Assembly (NCBI RefSeq): GCF_001645185.1
Contig: NZ_LXTQ01000001.1
Location: 62,001-126,000 of the forward strand
Length of the DNA stretch: 64,000 nucleotides
DNA from: Methylobacillus sp. MM3
Lineage (GTDB): Bacteria > Pseudomonadota > Gammaproteobacteria > Burkholderiales > Methylophilaceae
Direction of reading: 5' to 3'
Under the pieces are notes generated by a model. That model worked only from the letters and a program-made list of their open reading frames with translations, had not been told where the DNA came from and searched no databases. Shown here in pieces: positions 32,686 through 41,825 of the stretch. The position numbers were made by a program, and so were the translations under genes. Each line of letters opens with the position of its first letter. The stretch's first letter is position 1.

Positions 32686-34671
32686 ATGGTTTCCGTACAT
32701 CATCCTATTCCGTTGCAGGCCGCGGACAGCGGCGATTTTCAATCCTGGCTGACTTCTCTCGCGACCCATTTCACGTCGGGTGAAATCGACGCGATACGTA
32801 CTGCCTGCGAGCTGGCAGCACCGTTGTATGCGGGCAAGACCGAACTGACCGGCACGCCTCTGCTGCAGCATGCATTGGGCGCGTCGTCTATCCTGATCGG
32901 GCTGAACATGGACGCCGAGACGGTGGTGGCGACGGTGCTGCATGCGGTGCCGGAGTTTCTGCCGGAATGGCGCCCCGCGGTCGAGGTGAAGTTTGGCGCA
33001 ACGGTGGCGGGGCTGGTGGAAGGCATCTCGCAAATGGAGCGCATTCAGGAATTCAGCGAACTGGAAAGCCTGCACGAGCCCGCTCACAAGAGCGGCGACC
33101 AGGCGCAGCAAATCGAAAGCCTGCGCAAGATGCTGCTGGCAATGGCCGAGGATATCCGCGTGGTGCTGATCAAGCTCGCCGAGCGCACGCAGACGCTGCG
33201 TTGCCTGTCCGGCGCTTCCGAGGCACAGCAGAAAATCATCGCGCGCGAGACCGAAGGCATTTTCGCGCCGCTCGCCAACCGGCTGGGTGTGTGGCAGATC
33301 AAATGGGAAATGGAAGACCTCGCGCTGCGCTATCGCGAGCCGCGGCTCTACAAGGATATCGCCCGGCAACTGGACGAGCGCAGGCTGGATCGCGAGCAGT
33401 ACATTGTGGATGTCGTCGCCCAGCTCAGGGACGAGCTGAAGCGCGCGAACATCAAGGGCGAAGTGAACGGCCGGCCCAAGCATATTTTCAGCATCATCAA
33501 CAAGATGAGGCGCAAGCACCTGGAGTTCAGCCAGCTTTACGACGTGCGCGGCGTGCGCATTCTGGTGGACGACATCAAGGACTGCTACGCGGTACTGGGC
33601 CTGATCCACAGCCTGTGGCAGCCTATCCCCGGTGAATTCGACGACTATATCGCACGGCCCAAGAGCAATAATTACCGCTCGCTGCATACGGCGGTGAGCG
33701 GTCCGCGCGGCTTGGCGCTGGAGGTGCAGATTCGCACTCACGAAATGCACCAGCATTCCGAACTCGGCGTTGCCGCGCACTGGCGTTACAAGGAGGGCGG
33801 CAAGTCGGATGCCGGCTTCGACGACAAGATCGCCTGGCTGCGACAATTGCTGGCCTGGAAGGACGAGGTCGCGGAGCAGAGCGACATGCTGGAGCAATTC
33901 CGCAGTGAGCTGTTTCAGGACAAGGTGTTCGTGTTGACGCCGCAGGGCAAAGTGATCGACCTGCCCAAGGGCGCAACGCCGCTGGATTTTGCCTATACGC
34001 TGCATACCGACCTCGGCCATCGCACGCGCGGCGCCAAGGTGGACGGCAGCATCGTGCAGCTCAACTATCCGCTGCAGAACGGCCAGCGGGTGGAAATCCT
34101 CACTTCCAAGATCGGCGCGCCCAGCCGCGACTGGCTGAATTCGACCCTGGGCTATCTGCAAAGCCCGCGTGCCCGCGCCAAGGTGCGGCACTGGTTCAAG
34201 TATCAGAACTTCGATGAGAACGTTTCGCACGGCCGGGCCAAGTTGGAGCGTGAACTGCATCGTCAGGGCGTGGCCGACCTGAATCAGGAAAAACTCGCGC
34301 AGAAACTGCATTTTAACAAGCTGGAAGATTTTCTGGCGGCCATCGGTCGCGGGGATGTCACCGAGCACCAGATTGCAGTGGCAGTGCAGGAAGAAACTGC
34401 GCCGAAACCCGAACCGGTGCGTTATGCCATGCCGCATCGCGCACAGGCGCCGCTGGGGGCGAGAAGCGTCAGCATAGAGGGTATTCCCAATCTGCTGATC
34501 AATTATGCCAAATGCTGCGCGCCTGAAGCGGGTGATGAGATCGTGGCCTACGTGACGTGCGACCGCGGCGTCACCATCCATCGCCGCGCGTGCACTTTCA
34601 TCCAGCGCTTGCCGGAAGAGCGGCGCGGCCGGGTGCTTGCGGCGCAGTGGGATGCATTGGAAAAACGTTAA
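32686..34671 (+). CDS. relA: RelA-type (p)ppGpp synthetase, hydrolase-dead and ACT-less
   Basis: Stringent-response alarmone synthetase, 661 aa. The pseudo-HD domain (~45-200) has VATVLHAVPEF where bifunctional enzymes have LHDVVED, so hydrolysis should be lost. The synthetase domain (~240-370) is intact: YDVRGVRILVDDIKDCYAVL, then PKSNNYRSLHTAV. The TGS domain follows (~405-465, VFVLTPQGKVIDLPKGATPL), then a helical domain and the zinc-finger-like region with NYAKCCAPEAGDE and HRRAC. The protein stops right after it, about 80 residues short of the C-terminal ACT/RRM domain of E. coli RelA (744 aa). The stop is clean, followed at once by a convergent gene. Confidence 0.9.
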   Translation: MVSVHHPIPLQAADSGDFQSWLTSLATHFTSGEIDAIRTACELAAPLYAGKTELTGTPLLQHALGASSILIGLNMDAETVVATVLHAVPEFLPEWRPAVEVKFGATVAGLVEGISQMERIQEFSELESLHEPAHKSGDQAQQIESLRKMLLAMAEDIRVVLIKLAERTQTLRCLSGASEAQQKIIARETEGIFAPLANRLGVWQIKWEMEDLALRYREPRLYKDIARQLDERRLDREQYIVDVVAQLRDELKRANIKGEVNGRPKHIFSIINKMRRKHLEFSQLYDVRGVRILVDDIKDCYAVLGLIHSLWQPIPGEFDDYIARPKSNNYRSLHTAVSGPRGLALEVQIRTHEMHQHSELGVAAHWRYKEGGKSDAGFDDKIAWLRQLLAWKDEVAEQSDMLEQFRSELFQDKVFVLTPQGKVIDLPKGATPLDFAYTLHTDLGHRTRGAKVDGSIVQLNYPLQNGQRVEILTSKIGAPSRDWLNSTLGYLQSPRARAKVRHWFKYQNFDENVSHGRAKLERELHRQGVADLNQEKLAQKLHFNKLEDFLAAIGRGDVTEHQIAVAVQEETAPKPEPVRYAMPHRAQAPLGARSVSIEGIPNLLINYAKCCAPEAGDEIVAYVTCDRGVTIHRRACTFIQRLPEERRGRVLAAQWDALEKR

Positions 34672-34681
34672 AGGACGAGAG

Positions 34682-36085
34682 TCAAGGCTCGGGCGCACCG
34701 AAGATGCAATAGGTGTTTCTGCCGGAGCCCTTTGCCTCGTAAAGCGCAATGTCTGCCTGCTTGAGCAAGGCCGGCAGCGCGATGCCGGACTCCGGTTGGT
34801 AAATGGCGATTCCCAGGCTCAGCTCGACCAGTGTATTCATGTCGAATATCGGAATCGGTTCGCTGAATGTCTGCATGATATTGTCGGCGATCAGGCGGGC
34901 ATCCTGCGGGTCGGCGATTTCTTCCAGCAGAATCACGAATTCGTCGCCGCCGATGCGGCTGAGGGTGTCTACATTGCGTATGCAGCCGCCCAGTTTTTTT
35001 GCCACGACTTTTAACAGCTCATCGCCGAAATCGTGTCCGTGCGTGTCGTTGAGACGCTTGAAGTGATCGAGGTCGATATAGATGACGGCCATCGATCGCC
35101 GGAATCGCCTGGCCTGCTCGTAGGCCTGGTGCATCCGGTCTTGCAGCAGCCGACGGTTGGCGAGGCCGGTCAGGCTGTCGAACATCGCATGCTCCGTCAG
35201 GCGGGTGCGTTCCAGGGTGAAATAGAACACTAGCGCGCCTAGCATCAGGCTGATGAGGCCCCCCATGACAGCCATCGTCAGGATCAGCTTGGACGTGCCT
35301 TGTTTTTTGTTCTTGATCGCCCATTCCCACTGCCCGTTGGGCACCTGGCTGACCATGATGAAGGCCCCCGGGTCGTCGAATAGTCCGCCTTCACCATAAA
35401 AGGCGGCAGGAGTCGGTGTTTTCTTGACGCGGATGGCGAATTTGAAATCCGCATCCGGGATCTCCTTGAATGCCGCCTGAAGAAAGGTGTCGGTATTGAT
35501 GACGGTCGACAGAATGCCCCAATACTTGCCTTCCACAAACACCGGGTAGCGATAGATCAGTCCGTTGCCTCCCTGCACGAGATTCAGCGGTCCGGCCAGA
35601 ACGCCCTTGCGGGTGTCAACGGCCTGTTTGACTTGCGGCCACTGGTGAGGCAAATCGCGAAAGTCCATGCCCACGATTTTTTCGTTGTTTTCGAGCGGGT
35701 ATACATAGGTCAGGCGGTAGTCCACCGCGATAGCGAGATTGCGCACATGCCGGCTGCGCGAATATAGATCGGCGAGTATGGCCTCGACCTTTTGGGGCTG
35801 CAATTCCTTGTGATACACGGTGAGATAACTCGACAAACCGCTCGAAATAAACAGCAGGGAGTTGAGTTCGCGGTCTATCTGGGTGCGCAGCATGCTGCCG
35901 TAATTGATGGCTTCCGTTCGTCTGTTGGCCGCATTTTTCTCGAATTCGGCGCGCGTCATCTGGCCGAAAATCAGCATGGAAATCAAAAAGGCAATGAGCC
36001 CGGCGGTGATCGGCAGCCAGTTCTTTTTGATTCCGGCATAGGCACTTTGCGATACCGGCACGCTTAGTGAATAGATAGCCAACAT
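34682..36085 (-). CDS. Membrane diguanylate cyclase with periplasmic CHASE-like sensor
   Basis: Cyclic-di-GMP synthase, 467 aa. TM1 (~26-44, LPITAGLIAFLISMLIFGQM) and TM2 (~272-294) enclose a periplasmic domain of about 225 residues. That domain's pattern (INYGSMLRTQIDRELNSLLF, GMDFRDLPHQWPQVKQAVDT, LAGPLNLVQGG) is of the CHASE type. The cytoplasmic GGDEF domain (~305-465) begins DSLTGLANRRLLQDRM and has active RIGGDEFVILLEE with an RNVD allosteric inhibition site five residues before it. It is convergent with relA (10-nt gap). The ligand of the sensor is unknown. Confidence 0.88.
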   Translation of the reverse strand: MLAIYSLSVPVSQSAYAGIKKNWLPITAGLIAFLISMLIFGQMTRAEFEKNAANRRTEAINYGSMLRTQIDRELNSLLFISSGLSSYLTVYHKELQPQKVEAILADLYSRSRHVRNLAIAVDYRLTYVYPLENNEKIVGMDFRDLPHQWPQVKQAVDTRKGVLAGPLNLVQGGNGLIYRYPVFVEGKYWGILSTVINTDTFLQAAFKEIPDADFKFAIRVKKTPTPAAFYGEGGLFDDPGAFIMVSQVPNGQWEWAIKNKKQGTSKLILTMAVMGGLISLMLGALVFYFTLERTRLTEHAMFDSLTGLANRRLLQDRMHQAYEQARRFRRSMAVIYIDLDHFKRLNDTHGHDFGDELLKVVAKKLGGCIRNVDTLSRIGGDEFVILLEEIADPQDARLIADNIMQTFSEPIPIFDMNTLVELSLGIAIYQPESGIALPALLKQADIALYEAKGSGRNTYCIFGAPEP

Positions 36086-36123
36086 CTGGTTATTATATGA
36101 GGGCCATCAGAAAATGGCTTGGT

Positions 36124-37086
36124 TTAAGGTAAGGCCATTCCACGCAGTACCGAAGCCGATTCGCGGCGCTCTTCCGTCAGCATGTCGCGCACGACACCCG
36201 CGACCAGTTCCGGCTGGTCGAGATGGATATGGTGGCCGCTGTTCTCGGCCACGATGAAGTGGCCCAGGCTGGAAAGTTTCACCATTTCCATCTGCTGCGA
36301 GTGCCATCTTTTTTCCTTTAGATCACCCTCACTGCCATAAGGCCACTCGCGTTTTCCCCGGCTTAATACGGTCAGCGGCAGGTCACCGAATGACTGTGCA
36401 TGCTGTAATTCGAGCACGCTGGAGCCGAGCGCACGGTATTCTCCGCGCGAAGTCATGCGGGATTTTGTTTGCAGCAGACTATCGTTTATCGCGGATTCGG
36501 CTTCCGGCGGCACGTGCAGCACCTCCGGCTCGGTCGGATACACCACCATCATCTGGTTGGGCTGCGAGGTGGCTGGCGTCTTGCCGTCATCGTCGCGCTG
36601 GTAAGGCAGGCTTTCCGGATGCGAGGCTTCGACCAGTACCAGTCCGGAGACCTCGCCGGTAAACGTGCTGGCGAAGAGCCGCATGTTCAATCCGCCAAAG
36701 GAATGGCCGACCAGCAGGTAGGGCGGGGCGATTTCGGCTTTTTCGAGCAGGGAATGGAGTTCGGTTACGATACGCTGGCTGTCGCGGGGGCGCGGCCCCG
36801 GGTCGCTCCAGCCATAGCCGGCGCGATCGTAGCTGCATACACGGGTGTCGGATTTCAGCAGATTCTGTACGGCCGTCCAGTGTGTGGACCAGTCGCCCAG
36901 CCCGGCATCGAATATCACCGTCGGGCTGCCCATGCCTTCGCAATGGATGTGCAGTCTGTAACCGCCAAGATCGACCAGTTGACCGGGGGGGGGAACGTCG
37001 TAAAAATTGGCATCAGCAATGGCGCCTGGCGTCGTGCTGGCAATGAAAAGCGCAATAGCGGATAACGCAGACTGAAGGACTCGCAT
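36124..37086 (-). CDS. Alpha/beta hydrolase, exported
   Basis: A 320-aa alpha/beta-fold hydrolase. Start ATG 37086 follows AGGAAATCGT; a much longer in-frame opening upstream is a shadow of the gumN-type gene. Signal peptide LQSALSAIALFIASTTPGAI. The oxyanion region is VIFDAGLGDWSTHW, the nucleophile elbow GHSFGG (Ser, ~residue 130), and the catalytic His is in ENSGHHIHLDQPE near the C-terminus. This is close to the family of serine aminopeptidase/haloalkane-dehalogenase-like hydrolases; substrate unknown. It is divergent from the GumN/TraB gene with a 114-nt interval. Confidence 0.87.
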   Translation of the reverse strand: MRVLQSALSAIALFIASTTPGAIADANFYDVPPPGQLVDLGGYRLHIHCEGMGSPTVIFDAGLGDWSTHWTAVQNLLKSDTRVCSYDRAGYGWSDPGPRPRDSQRIVTELHSLLEKAEIAPPYLLVGHSFGGLNMRLFASTFTGEVSGLVLVEASHPESLPYQRDDDGKTPATSQPNQMMVVYPTEPEVLHVPPEAESAINDSLLQTKSRMTSRGEYRALGSSVLELQHAQSFGDLPLTVLSRGKREWPYGSEGDLKEKRWHSQQMEMVKLSSLGHFIVAENSGHHIHLDQPELVAGVVRDMLTEERRESASVLRGMALP

Positions 37087-37200
37087 ACGATTTCCTTTCG
37101 ACGCCCGGTATGAGTATGAGCGTCGATTCGAATGCATTGTTCCATTTTTCTTCAAGTACGTCATGATATCGATATTGCCTTGGCGATCGGAGCCTGAGTC

Positions 37201-38070
37201 ATGAAACGCACTAATTTTATTGCACTCTTGCGCGGATTCGCGTGGCTGCTGGTGTTGCCTTGGCTGAGCATGAGCTTTGCCCATGGCGACGATCGCGGAC
37301 TGTTGTGGAAAATCGAATCCGACAACGCGCCGGCCAGCTATCTCTTCGGCACCATTCATACCGACGATGCGCGGGTCATCGATTTTTCGCCGCAGCTGCG
37401 CGAAGCATTGGAAAAGTCGCAAACCTTCATGATGGAAGTGCTGCCGCCGCGCGACATGACGCCCATCTTCATGAAACAGGGCTCCTTGCTGAACATGTTG
37501 ACACCGCAGGAGCTGGAGGAGGTCAAGCGTCTCGCGGACATGCACGCCATCGGCGAAGACGTTGCGTTGCGCATGAAGCCCTGGCTGCTGGCTTCGATCT
37601 TCTCGCTGCCGCGGGCGCAATCGCCTTTTACGCAGGACGTCTTGTTGTACGGCATGGCTCGTAGCGCCGGCAAGCAGATGATGGGGCTGGAATCGCCCGA
37701 GGCACATTTCGGTGCCCTGGACAGTCTTTCCGATGCCGAGCAGCTGATTTTGCTGCGCGTGTCCCTGACACAGTCCGGAGAAGAAAAAGAAGAGGCGTTC
37801 GAGGCGGTCGTGCGAGCCTATCTCGACAAGGAAATCGGCACGATTGCCGCGCAGGACGAAAAGCGGTTGAGCGGTTTGTCGCGGGAGTTATGGAACAAAG
37901 TCAAAACGCTTCTGCTCGATGATCGTAATGCAAGCATGACGGACGGCATTGTTAATCAGATGAAAAAATCGCGGGTTTTCGTTGCTGTTGGCGCGGCGCA
38001 TTTGCCGGGAGAGGGTGGGCTGATCGAACGGCTGAGAAAAGCGGGTTATCGACTGACTGCCATTCAATAA
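37201..38070 (+). CDS. TraB/GumN family protein, exported
   Basis: A 289-aa protein with a signal peptide (LLRGFAWLLVLPWLSMSFAH). The TraB/GumN (Tiki-like metalloprotease) fold shows its two GxxH-type signatures: LFGTIHTDD near residue 50, and the C-terminal VGAAHLPGEGGLIERLRKAG. The conserved FMMEVLP Glu is also present. Tiki relatives are metal-dependent peptidases; in bacteria the family is poorly characterised. GGAGCCTGAGTC precedes the ATG. Confidence 0.88.
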   Translation: MKRTNFIALLRGFAWLLVLPWLSMSFAHGDDRGLLWKIESDNAPASYLFGTIHTDDARVIDFSPQLREALEKSQTFMMEVLPPRDMTPIFMKQGSLLNMLTPQELEEVKRLADMHAIGEDVALRMKPWLLASIFSLPRAQSPFTQDVLLYGMARSAGKQMMGLESPEAHFGALDSLSDAEQLILLRVSLTQSGEEKEEAFEAVVRAYLDKEIGTIAAQDEKRLSGLSRELWNKVKTLLLDDRNASMTDGIVNQMKKSRVFVAVGAAHLPGEGGLIERLRKAGYRLTAIQ

Positions 38071-38185
38071 GCAGCCAAGCAACAGGATGATCCGGCCATC
38101 CGGGCGGGTGCACGGCAAACCGTTGCATGCCGGCAGCGGCATTCCCGCAATCTCTGCTCAGACAGGTCGGACTCTTGAATGTAGA

Positions 38186-38593
38186 TCAGGATGAAAGCTC
38201 ACGCTTGTCATCCGGGCATATGATGAGACGCACACTATGCCGACCGGCATTGTCGAGGTCGTTGAAAAAAACCTTGCTGACCATATGCCCACCGTTGGGC
38301 TTTTCCAACGCGAAGCGATGACCGATACGCGACAGAAAACGCAGACGCGGATTGAGATGGTCATCCTGTATCAGTTGTATACCCGCGAGCTGAGGCAGGA
38401 AGTTGGACACATGCTGCCAGACAAGCTTGCTGGTGGAGCATTCCATCAGCTTGGCTGCTGCCTTGTTGCAGGTGCGTATCAAGCCGTTGACATCCAGGAT
38501 CAGCACCGCGCGATCATCTTCGGCAAACTCTGTGCGATTGCCGATTTGAGGTGTCAGTTCTGTTGGGGTTGGGGTACTCAATAATGTTTCCAT
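38186..38593 (-). CDS. Stand-alone PAS-like domain protein
   Basis: A 135-aa protein made almost entirely of a PAS-like fold: RAVLILDVNGLIRTCNKAAA, then LMECSTSKLVWQHVSNFLPQ and a beta-rich C-terminal half. There is no output domain or membrane segment. It starts inside the stop codon of the upstream DUF2934 gene (TAATG, one-base overlap), so the two are co-translated. It is divergent from the sensor-kinase operon and could feed into it, which is inference only. Confidence 0.7.
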   Translation of the reverse strand: METLLSTPTPTELTPQIGNRTEFAEDDRAVLILDVNGLIRTCNKAAAKLMECSTSKLVWQHVSNFLPQLAGIQLIQDDHLNPRLRFLSRIGHRFALEKPNGGHMVSKVFFNDLDNAGRHSVRLIICPDDKRELSS

Positions 38594-38787
38594 TATTGAT
38601 GCTCCGCTTCGGCTGCCAGCCAGTCTTCCAGCTCGTGCCCGGGCTCGAAGCCGCGAGCCTGTGCTTTCAGATAAGCAGTAATGGCAATCTGTTCTGCTGT
38701 TTTGTAGTTTGATGCTGACGGGTTTGATGCGGAGGATTGTTGCTGGGATGAGGTAGATGTTTTGTTTTGTGCTCTGCCGGTTTTCAT
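38593..38787 (-). CDS. DUF2934 family protein
   Basis: A 64-aa soluble protein. The Ser/Gln/Asn-rich N-terminal half is probably disordered, and the C-terminal part QIAITAYLKAQARGFEPGHE then LEDWLAAEAEH is the DUF2934 signature. AAAAGGAGGCAGTA is an excellent ribosome site. First gene of a two-gene leftward operon. Function unknown. Confidence 0.85.
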   Translation of the reverse strand: MKTGRAQNKTSTSSQQQSSASNPSASNYKTAEQIAITAYLKAQARGFEPGHELEDWLAAEAEHQ

Positions 38788-38899
38788 TACTGCCTCCTTT
38801 TAAAGTGACTTGATTCCATGACGGATTTACTTTTTGGATTTCGGAAGTTCTGTAAGGCGTTGGGCCGTACTTTATCCCTCACTTTCCGATACAGAAATT

Positions 38900-38927
38900 C
38901 GTGTGAACACGTAAGGGCAAGCCCTTA
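38900..38927 (+). promoter_or_regulatory. Two adjacent inverted repeats in the kinase promoter region
   Basis: CGTGTGAACACG (38900-38911) abuts TAAGGGCAAGCCCTTA (38912-38927). Both are perfect palindromic arms around two-base centres. They lie between the leftward DUF2934 operon and the rightward kinase gene, about 60 nt before the kinase start. The two-base loop makes a DNA operator more likely than an RNA hairpin. Confidence 0.5.
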
Positions 38928-38986
38928 TGGCAATGGTCGATTGCAGGGAAGAGGAGAATAGGCGTAAGCTATGACCCGGACGATGA

Positions 38987-40498
38987 GTGCCAAACGAGGG
39001 GGCGTTGCGTAATCCACTGGAAAATATAAGTTTTCTCAGCCTTTTTGACGCATCAGCAGAGGCGCTCATCTTGTCGGATAGCGATGGTTGCATCATCCAG
39101 ACCAATCCGGCGGCGCGAGAAATGTTCGGTTACCCGGAAGAGGAGTTGCTGGGTTCCAAAATCGAGATGCTGATCCCGAAGCGCTTGCGTGAGCGCCACC
39201 TACGCTATCGCGAAAATTATCTCGCTCAACCCGAAAAACGTCCGATGGGGCGAGGCCGCAATCTCCTTGCGCTGAGTCGCAATGGCCGCGAATTGCAGGT
39301 CGATATCGGCCTCAGTCCGATTCGCGACGGAAATAATTTATTCATCCTGATTTCTTTTTTCGATGCCACCCAAAGTCGCGCGGCGCAGCTTGCCTTGCAG
39401 GAAAGCGAAGAGCGACTTCGCCTTGCCGAGCACGCGGCCGGCCTGGGGGTGTTCGACCGTGACCTGACCAGCGATACCCTGCATTGGGATGCGCGCTCGC
39501 TCGAAATATTGGGGTTGGCGCCGGATACCCAGATCACTTACGAGAAATTCCTGGAAATCACCCATCCGGATGATCGCGCATCCAGGCTTGCGGCGCTGGG
39601 GCGTTCGCTGAACCCCGAAGGCGAAGGCGAATACAAGGCCGAGTTTCGCATCATCCGCCCGAATGATGGTAGCGTGCGCTGGATCGCTTCGACCGGCAAA
39701 GTCATCTTCGAGCAGGGCCAGGCAGTGCGCATCGTCGGTGTCATGCAGGATGTCACCGACCAGAAAGCCATCGAGAGCAAATTGCGTGAGCAGCGCACGG
39801 CGATGGAGAGTTTGCTGAAGCGCCAGGTGGCCGCCCAGACCGCCTCGGCCATTGCGCATGAGCTCAATCAGCCTTTGGCCGCCTTGTCGGCCTACAGCGA
39901 AGTCGCCCTGCACGAGCTGGCCAATATCGAATGTCCGGAAAAACTGAGCCGCGCCTTGAACCGTTGCGTTGAGCAGGCCCACCGTGCGGGCAAGACTTTG
40001 CATGAATTGCTGGAATTCCTGCATCGCGGCGATCTGCTGCCAGAAGCAATGGATATCAACGAAACGGTGAAGGAGGCGATTGCCATCGTGCAAAATGACG
40101 GTTACAGCGGTTTCCATCCGAAAATTGAGCTGGAGACGGACATGCCACTGGTGCGCGCCAATCGCTTGCAAGTGCAAAAGGTGCTCACCAATCTTATACG
40201 CAATGGCGTTGAAGCCATGCAGACGGGCGGCGTACCCGCTGCCGAAATCACTGTCAGGGTACAAACTCTCAGGCAAAAAAACATGGCGCTGGTGACAATA
40301 CAGGATCAAGGACCGGGATTGGACGACGACATGGCGAAACGCGTATTTGATCCGTTTTTTACAACCAAGACATATGGCATCGGCATGGGGCTCGCCATCA
40401 GCCGGGGGCTGATCGAGGCCAACGGCGGAGAGCTATGGGCCGATCCCGTGACGGGGGCCGGTGCGGTATTCCATTTCACACTTCCTTTTGCATCATGA
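38987..40498 (+). CDS. PAS-containing sensor histidine kinase (FixL/TtrS-like output)
   Basis: Cytoplasmic sensor kinase, 503 aa, GTG start 38987. PAS1 (~12-130) includes ALILSDSDGCIIQTN and RERHLRYRENY ... MGRGR. His71 and Arg91 have the same 20-residue spacing as the haem ligand and distal Arg of FixL, but similar motifs occur in non-haem PAS domains. PAS2 with PAC spans ~135-260. The H-box is IAHELNQPLAALSAYSE (His ~289), the N-box VQKVLTNLIRNGVEAM (~400) and the G-boxes QDQGPGLDD and GIGMGLAISRGL. The HELNQPL form is typical of FixL-type HPK4 kinases. The stop overlaps the regulator start (ATGA). Confidence 0.88.
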   Translation: MPNEGALRNPLENISFLSLFDASAEALILSDSDGCIIQTNPAAREMFGYPEEELLGSKIEMLIPKRLRERHLRYRENYLAQPEKRPMGRGRNLLALSRNGRELQVDIGLSPIRDGNNLFILISFFDATQSRAAQLALQESEERLRLAEHAAGLGVFDRDLTSDTLHWDARSLEILGLAPDTQITYEKFLEITHPDDRASRLAALGRSLNPEGEGEYKAEFRIIRPNDGSVRWIASTGKVIFEQGQAVRIVGVMQDVTDQKAIESKLREQRTAMESLLKRQVAAQTASAIAHELNQPLAALSAYSEVALHELANIECPEKLSRALNRCVEQAHRAGKTLHELLEFLHRGDLLPEAMDINETVKEAIAIVQNDGYSGFHPKIELETDMPLVRANRLQVQKVLTNLIRNGVEAMQTGGVPAAEITVRVQTLRQKNMALVTIQDQGPGLDDDMAKRVFDPFFTTKTYGIGMGLAISRGLIEANGGELWADPVTGAGAVFHFTLPFAS

Positions 40499-41115
40499 AT
40501 ACATTGCACCCCACCGTTTACATTGTCGATGATGATTCCGCGATACGCGATTCACTTGCCTTGATGATCGAGCAGGAAGAGCTGGACGTTCTCGCATTCG
40601 ATTGTGCCGAAGCGTTTCTTGCCGCTTGCAGCGAAACCTCTTACGGCTGCGCCATCATCGACATTCGCATGCCAGGCATGGACGGCATGCAGCTGCAGGA
40701 AGAAATGACGCGTTGCGGCATTTTGCTGCCGGTCGTTTTTCTCACCGGGCATGGCGATATCCCGATGAGCGTACGCGCGATCAAATCCGGCGCGCAGGAT
40801 TTTCTTACCAAGCCGGTGACGCGCGATAAATTGCTCGCCAGTGTGCGCTCTGCGCTGAAATCGGGCTCGCAAATGGTCGAGAGGATTGCGCGCGTTCAGC
40901 AGACGCGTTCACTGCTGTCCGACCTGACGGATCGAGAGCGCGAGGTGATGATGCTCGCCGTGGTTGGACACCCCAACAAGGAAATCGCGCGACGTCTGGG
41001 CATCAGTCATCGTACGGTGGAAATTCACAAAGCCAAGATCATGCACAAGACGGGCGCCATTAATCTGCTCGATCTTGCTCGACTGGCGCAGGAAGGCGGT
41101 CTCAGCCCGGCCTGA
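40495..41115 (+). CDS. FixJ/NarL-family response regulator
   Basis: Partner of the kinase immediately upstream, 206 aa, ATGA overlap. Receiver domain ~5-120: acidic pair VDDDSAIRDS, phosphoacceptor Asp in AIIDIRMPGMDG (~54), Thr in VVFLTGHGD and Lys in LTKPV. The LuxR-type helix-turn-helix at ~140-200 (LTDREREVMMLAVVGHPNKE, then IARRLGISHRTVEIHKA) places it with FixJ/TtrR. It probably controls the metabolic and dormancy genes that follow. Confidence 0.92.
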   Translation: MNTLHPTVYIVDDDSAIRDSLALMIEQEELDVLAFDCAEAFLAACSETSYGCAIIDIRMPGMDGMQLQEEMTRCGILLPVVFLTGHGDIPMSVRAIKSGAQDFLTKPVTRDKLLASVRSALKSGSQMVERIARVQQTRSLLSDLTDREREVMMLAVVGHPNKEIARRLGISHRTVEIHKAKIMHKTGAINLLDLARLAQEGGLSPA

Positions 41116-41204
41116 GCATACGTGTTTGCGCGGATTACGCCCGCTCCCGAATATTGCTACCTTGAAATGCATAACGCATAACTTGATAAGGTAGGTAGCA
41201 GTCG

Positions 41205-41807
41205 ATGCAATACCAGGCAGTTGAAATGAGTGTGTTTGAAGCGATTCTCGCGCGTCGCTCGGTACGTTGTTATACATCTCAAGCAGTCGACAACGCGACT
41301 GTTCGTCTTCTTCTCGAAGCTGCGGTTCATGCACCCACCGCCTTTCATGACGAAGCATGGGCCTTTGCCGTCATCCAGGACAAATCGGAGCTTCGCCTGT
41401 TGTCGGATCGCGCCAAGCCGCTGTTTATCAATGAGTTGCGAAGGTCTGGGCGGTCGCGTTCGGAACATGCGCTGGAAGCCTTTTCCGATCCCGCTCAGAA
41501 CATTTTTTACGACGCCGGCACACTCATCGTCATTTGCGCCGATTCGATGAGCCCTTTTGCCGCCGCCGATTGCTGGCTGGCTGCCGAAAACCTGATGCTG
41601 GCCGCCTGCGCGATGGGGTTGGGCACATGCGTGATCGGTTCGGCGCTGCCGGCGTTGAACGTGGCTACGATCAAGGCCGGATTCGGCATACCCGAGAAAT
41701 TTTCTGCGATTGCGCCCATCGTCGTCGGCTATCCGGTCGAAGAAACGAAGCCTACACCGCGCAGACAGCCATATATCCTGAATCGTATTCCTGTCGAGCA
41801 GCAATAA
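41205..41807 (+). CDS. Nitroreductase family protein
   Basis: FMN-dependent oxidoreductase of the nitroreductase superfamily, 200 aa. ARRSVRCYTSQAVD gives the Arg-rich FMN phosphate site, AVHAPTAFHDEAW the second flavin contact, and NLMLAACAMGLGTCVIGSAL the dimer/FMN helix. C-terminal VGYPVEETKPTPRR is typical. GGTAGGTAGCAG precedes the ATG. It is first of a rightward run of genes of low-oxygen type; physiological substrate unknown. Confidence 0.88.
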   Translation: MQYQAVEMSVFEAILARRSVRCYTSQAVDNATVRLLLEAAVHAPTAFHDEAWAFAVIQDKSELRLLSDRAKPLFINELRRSGRSRSEHALEAFSDPAQNIFYDAGTLIVICADSMSPFAAADCWLAAENLMLAACAMGLGTCVIGSALPALNVATIKAGFGIPEKFSAIAPIVVGYPVEETKPTPRRQPYILNRIPVEQQ

Positions 41808-41825
41808 CCACGAAGGAGGCATCCC

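Noticed and set aside
32671-34749. 692-codon antisense frame across relA
   Set aside because: Shadow of relA; no ribosome site, no recognisable domain, composition typical of reverse-frame artefacts.
37087-37707. Long N-terminal extension of the alpha/beta hydrolase
   Set aside because: It is antisense to the GumN/TraB gene, and a signal peptide with ribosome site begins at 37086.
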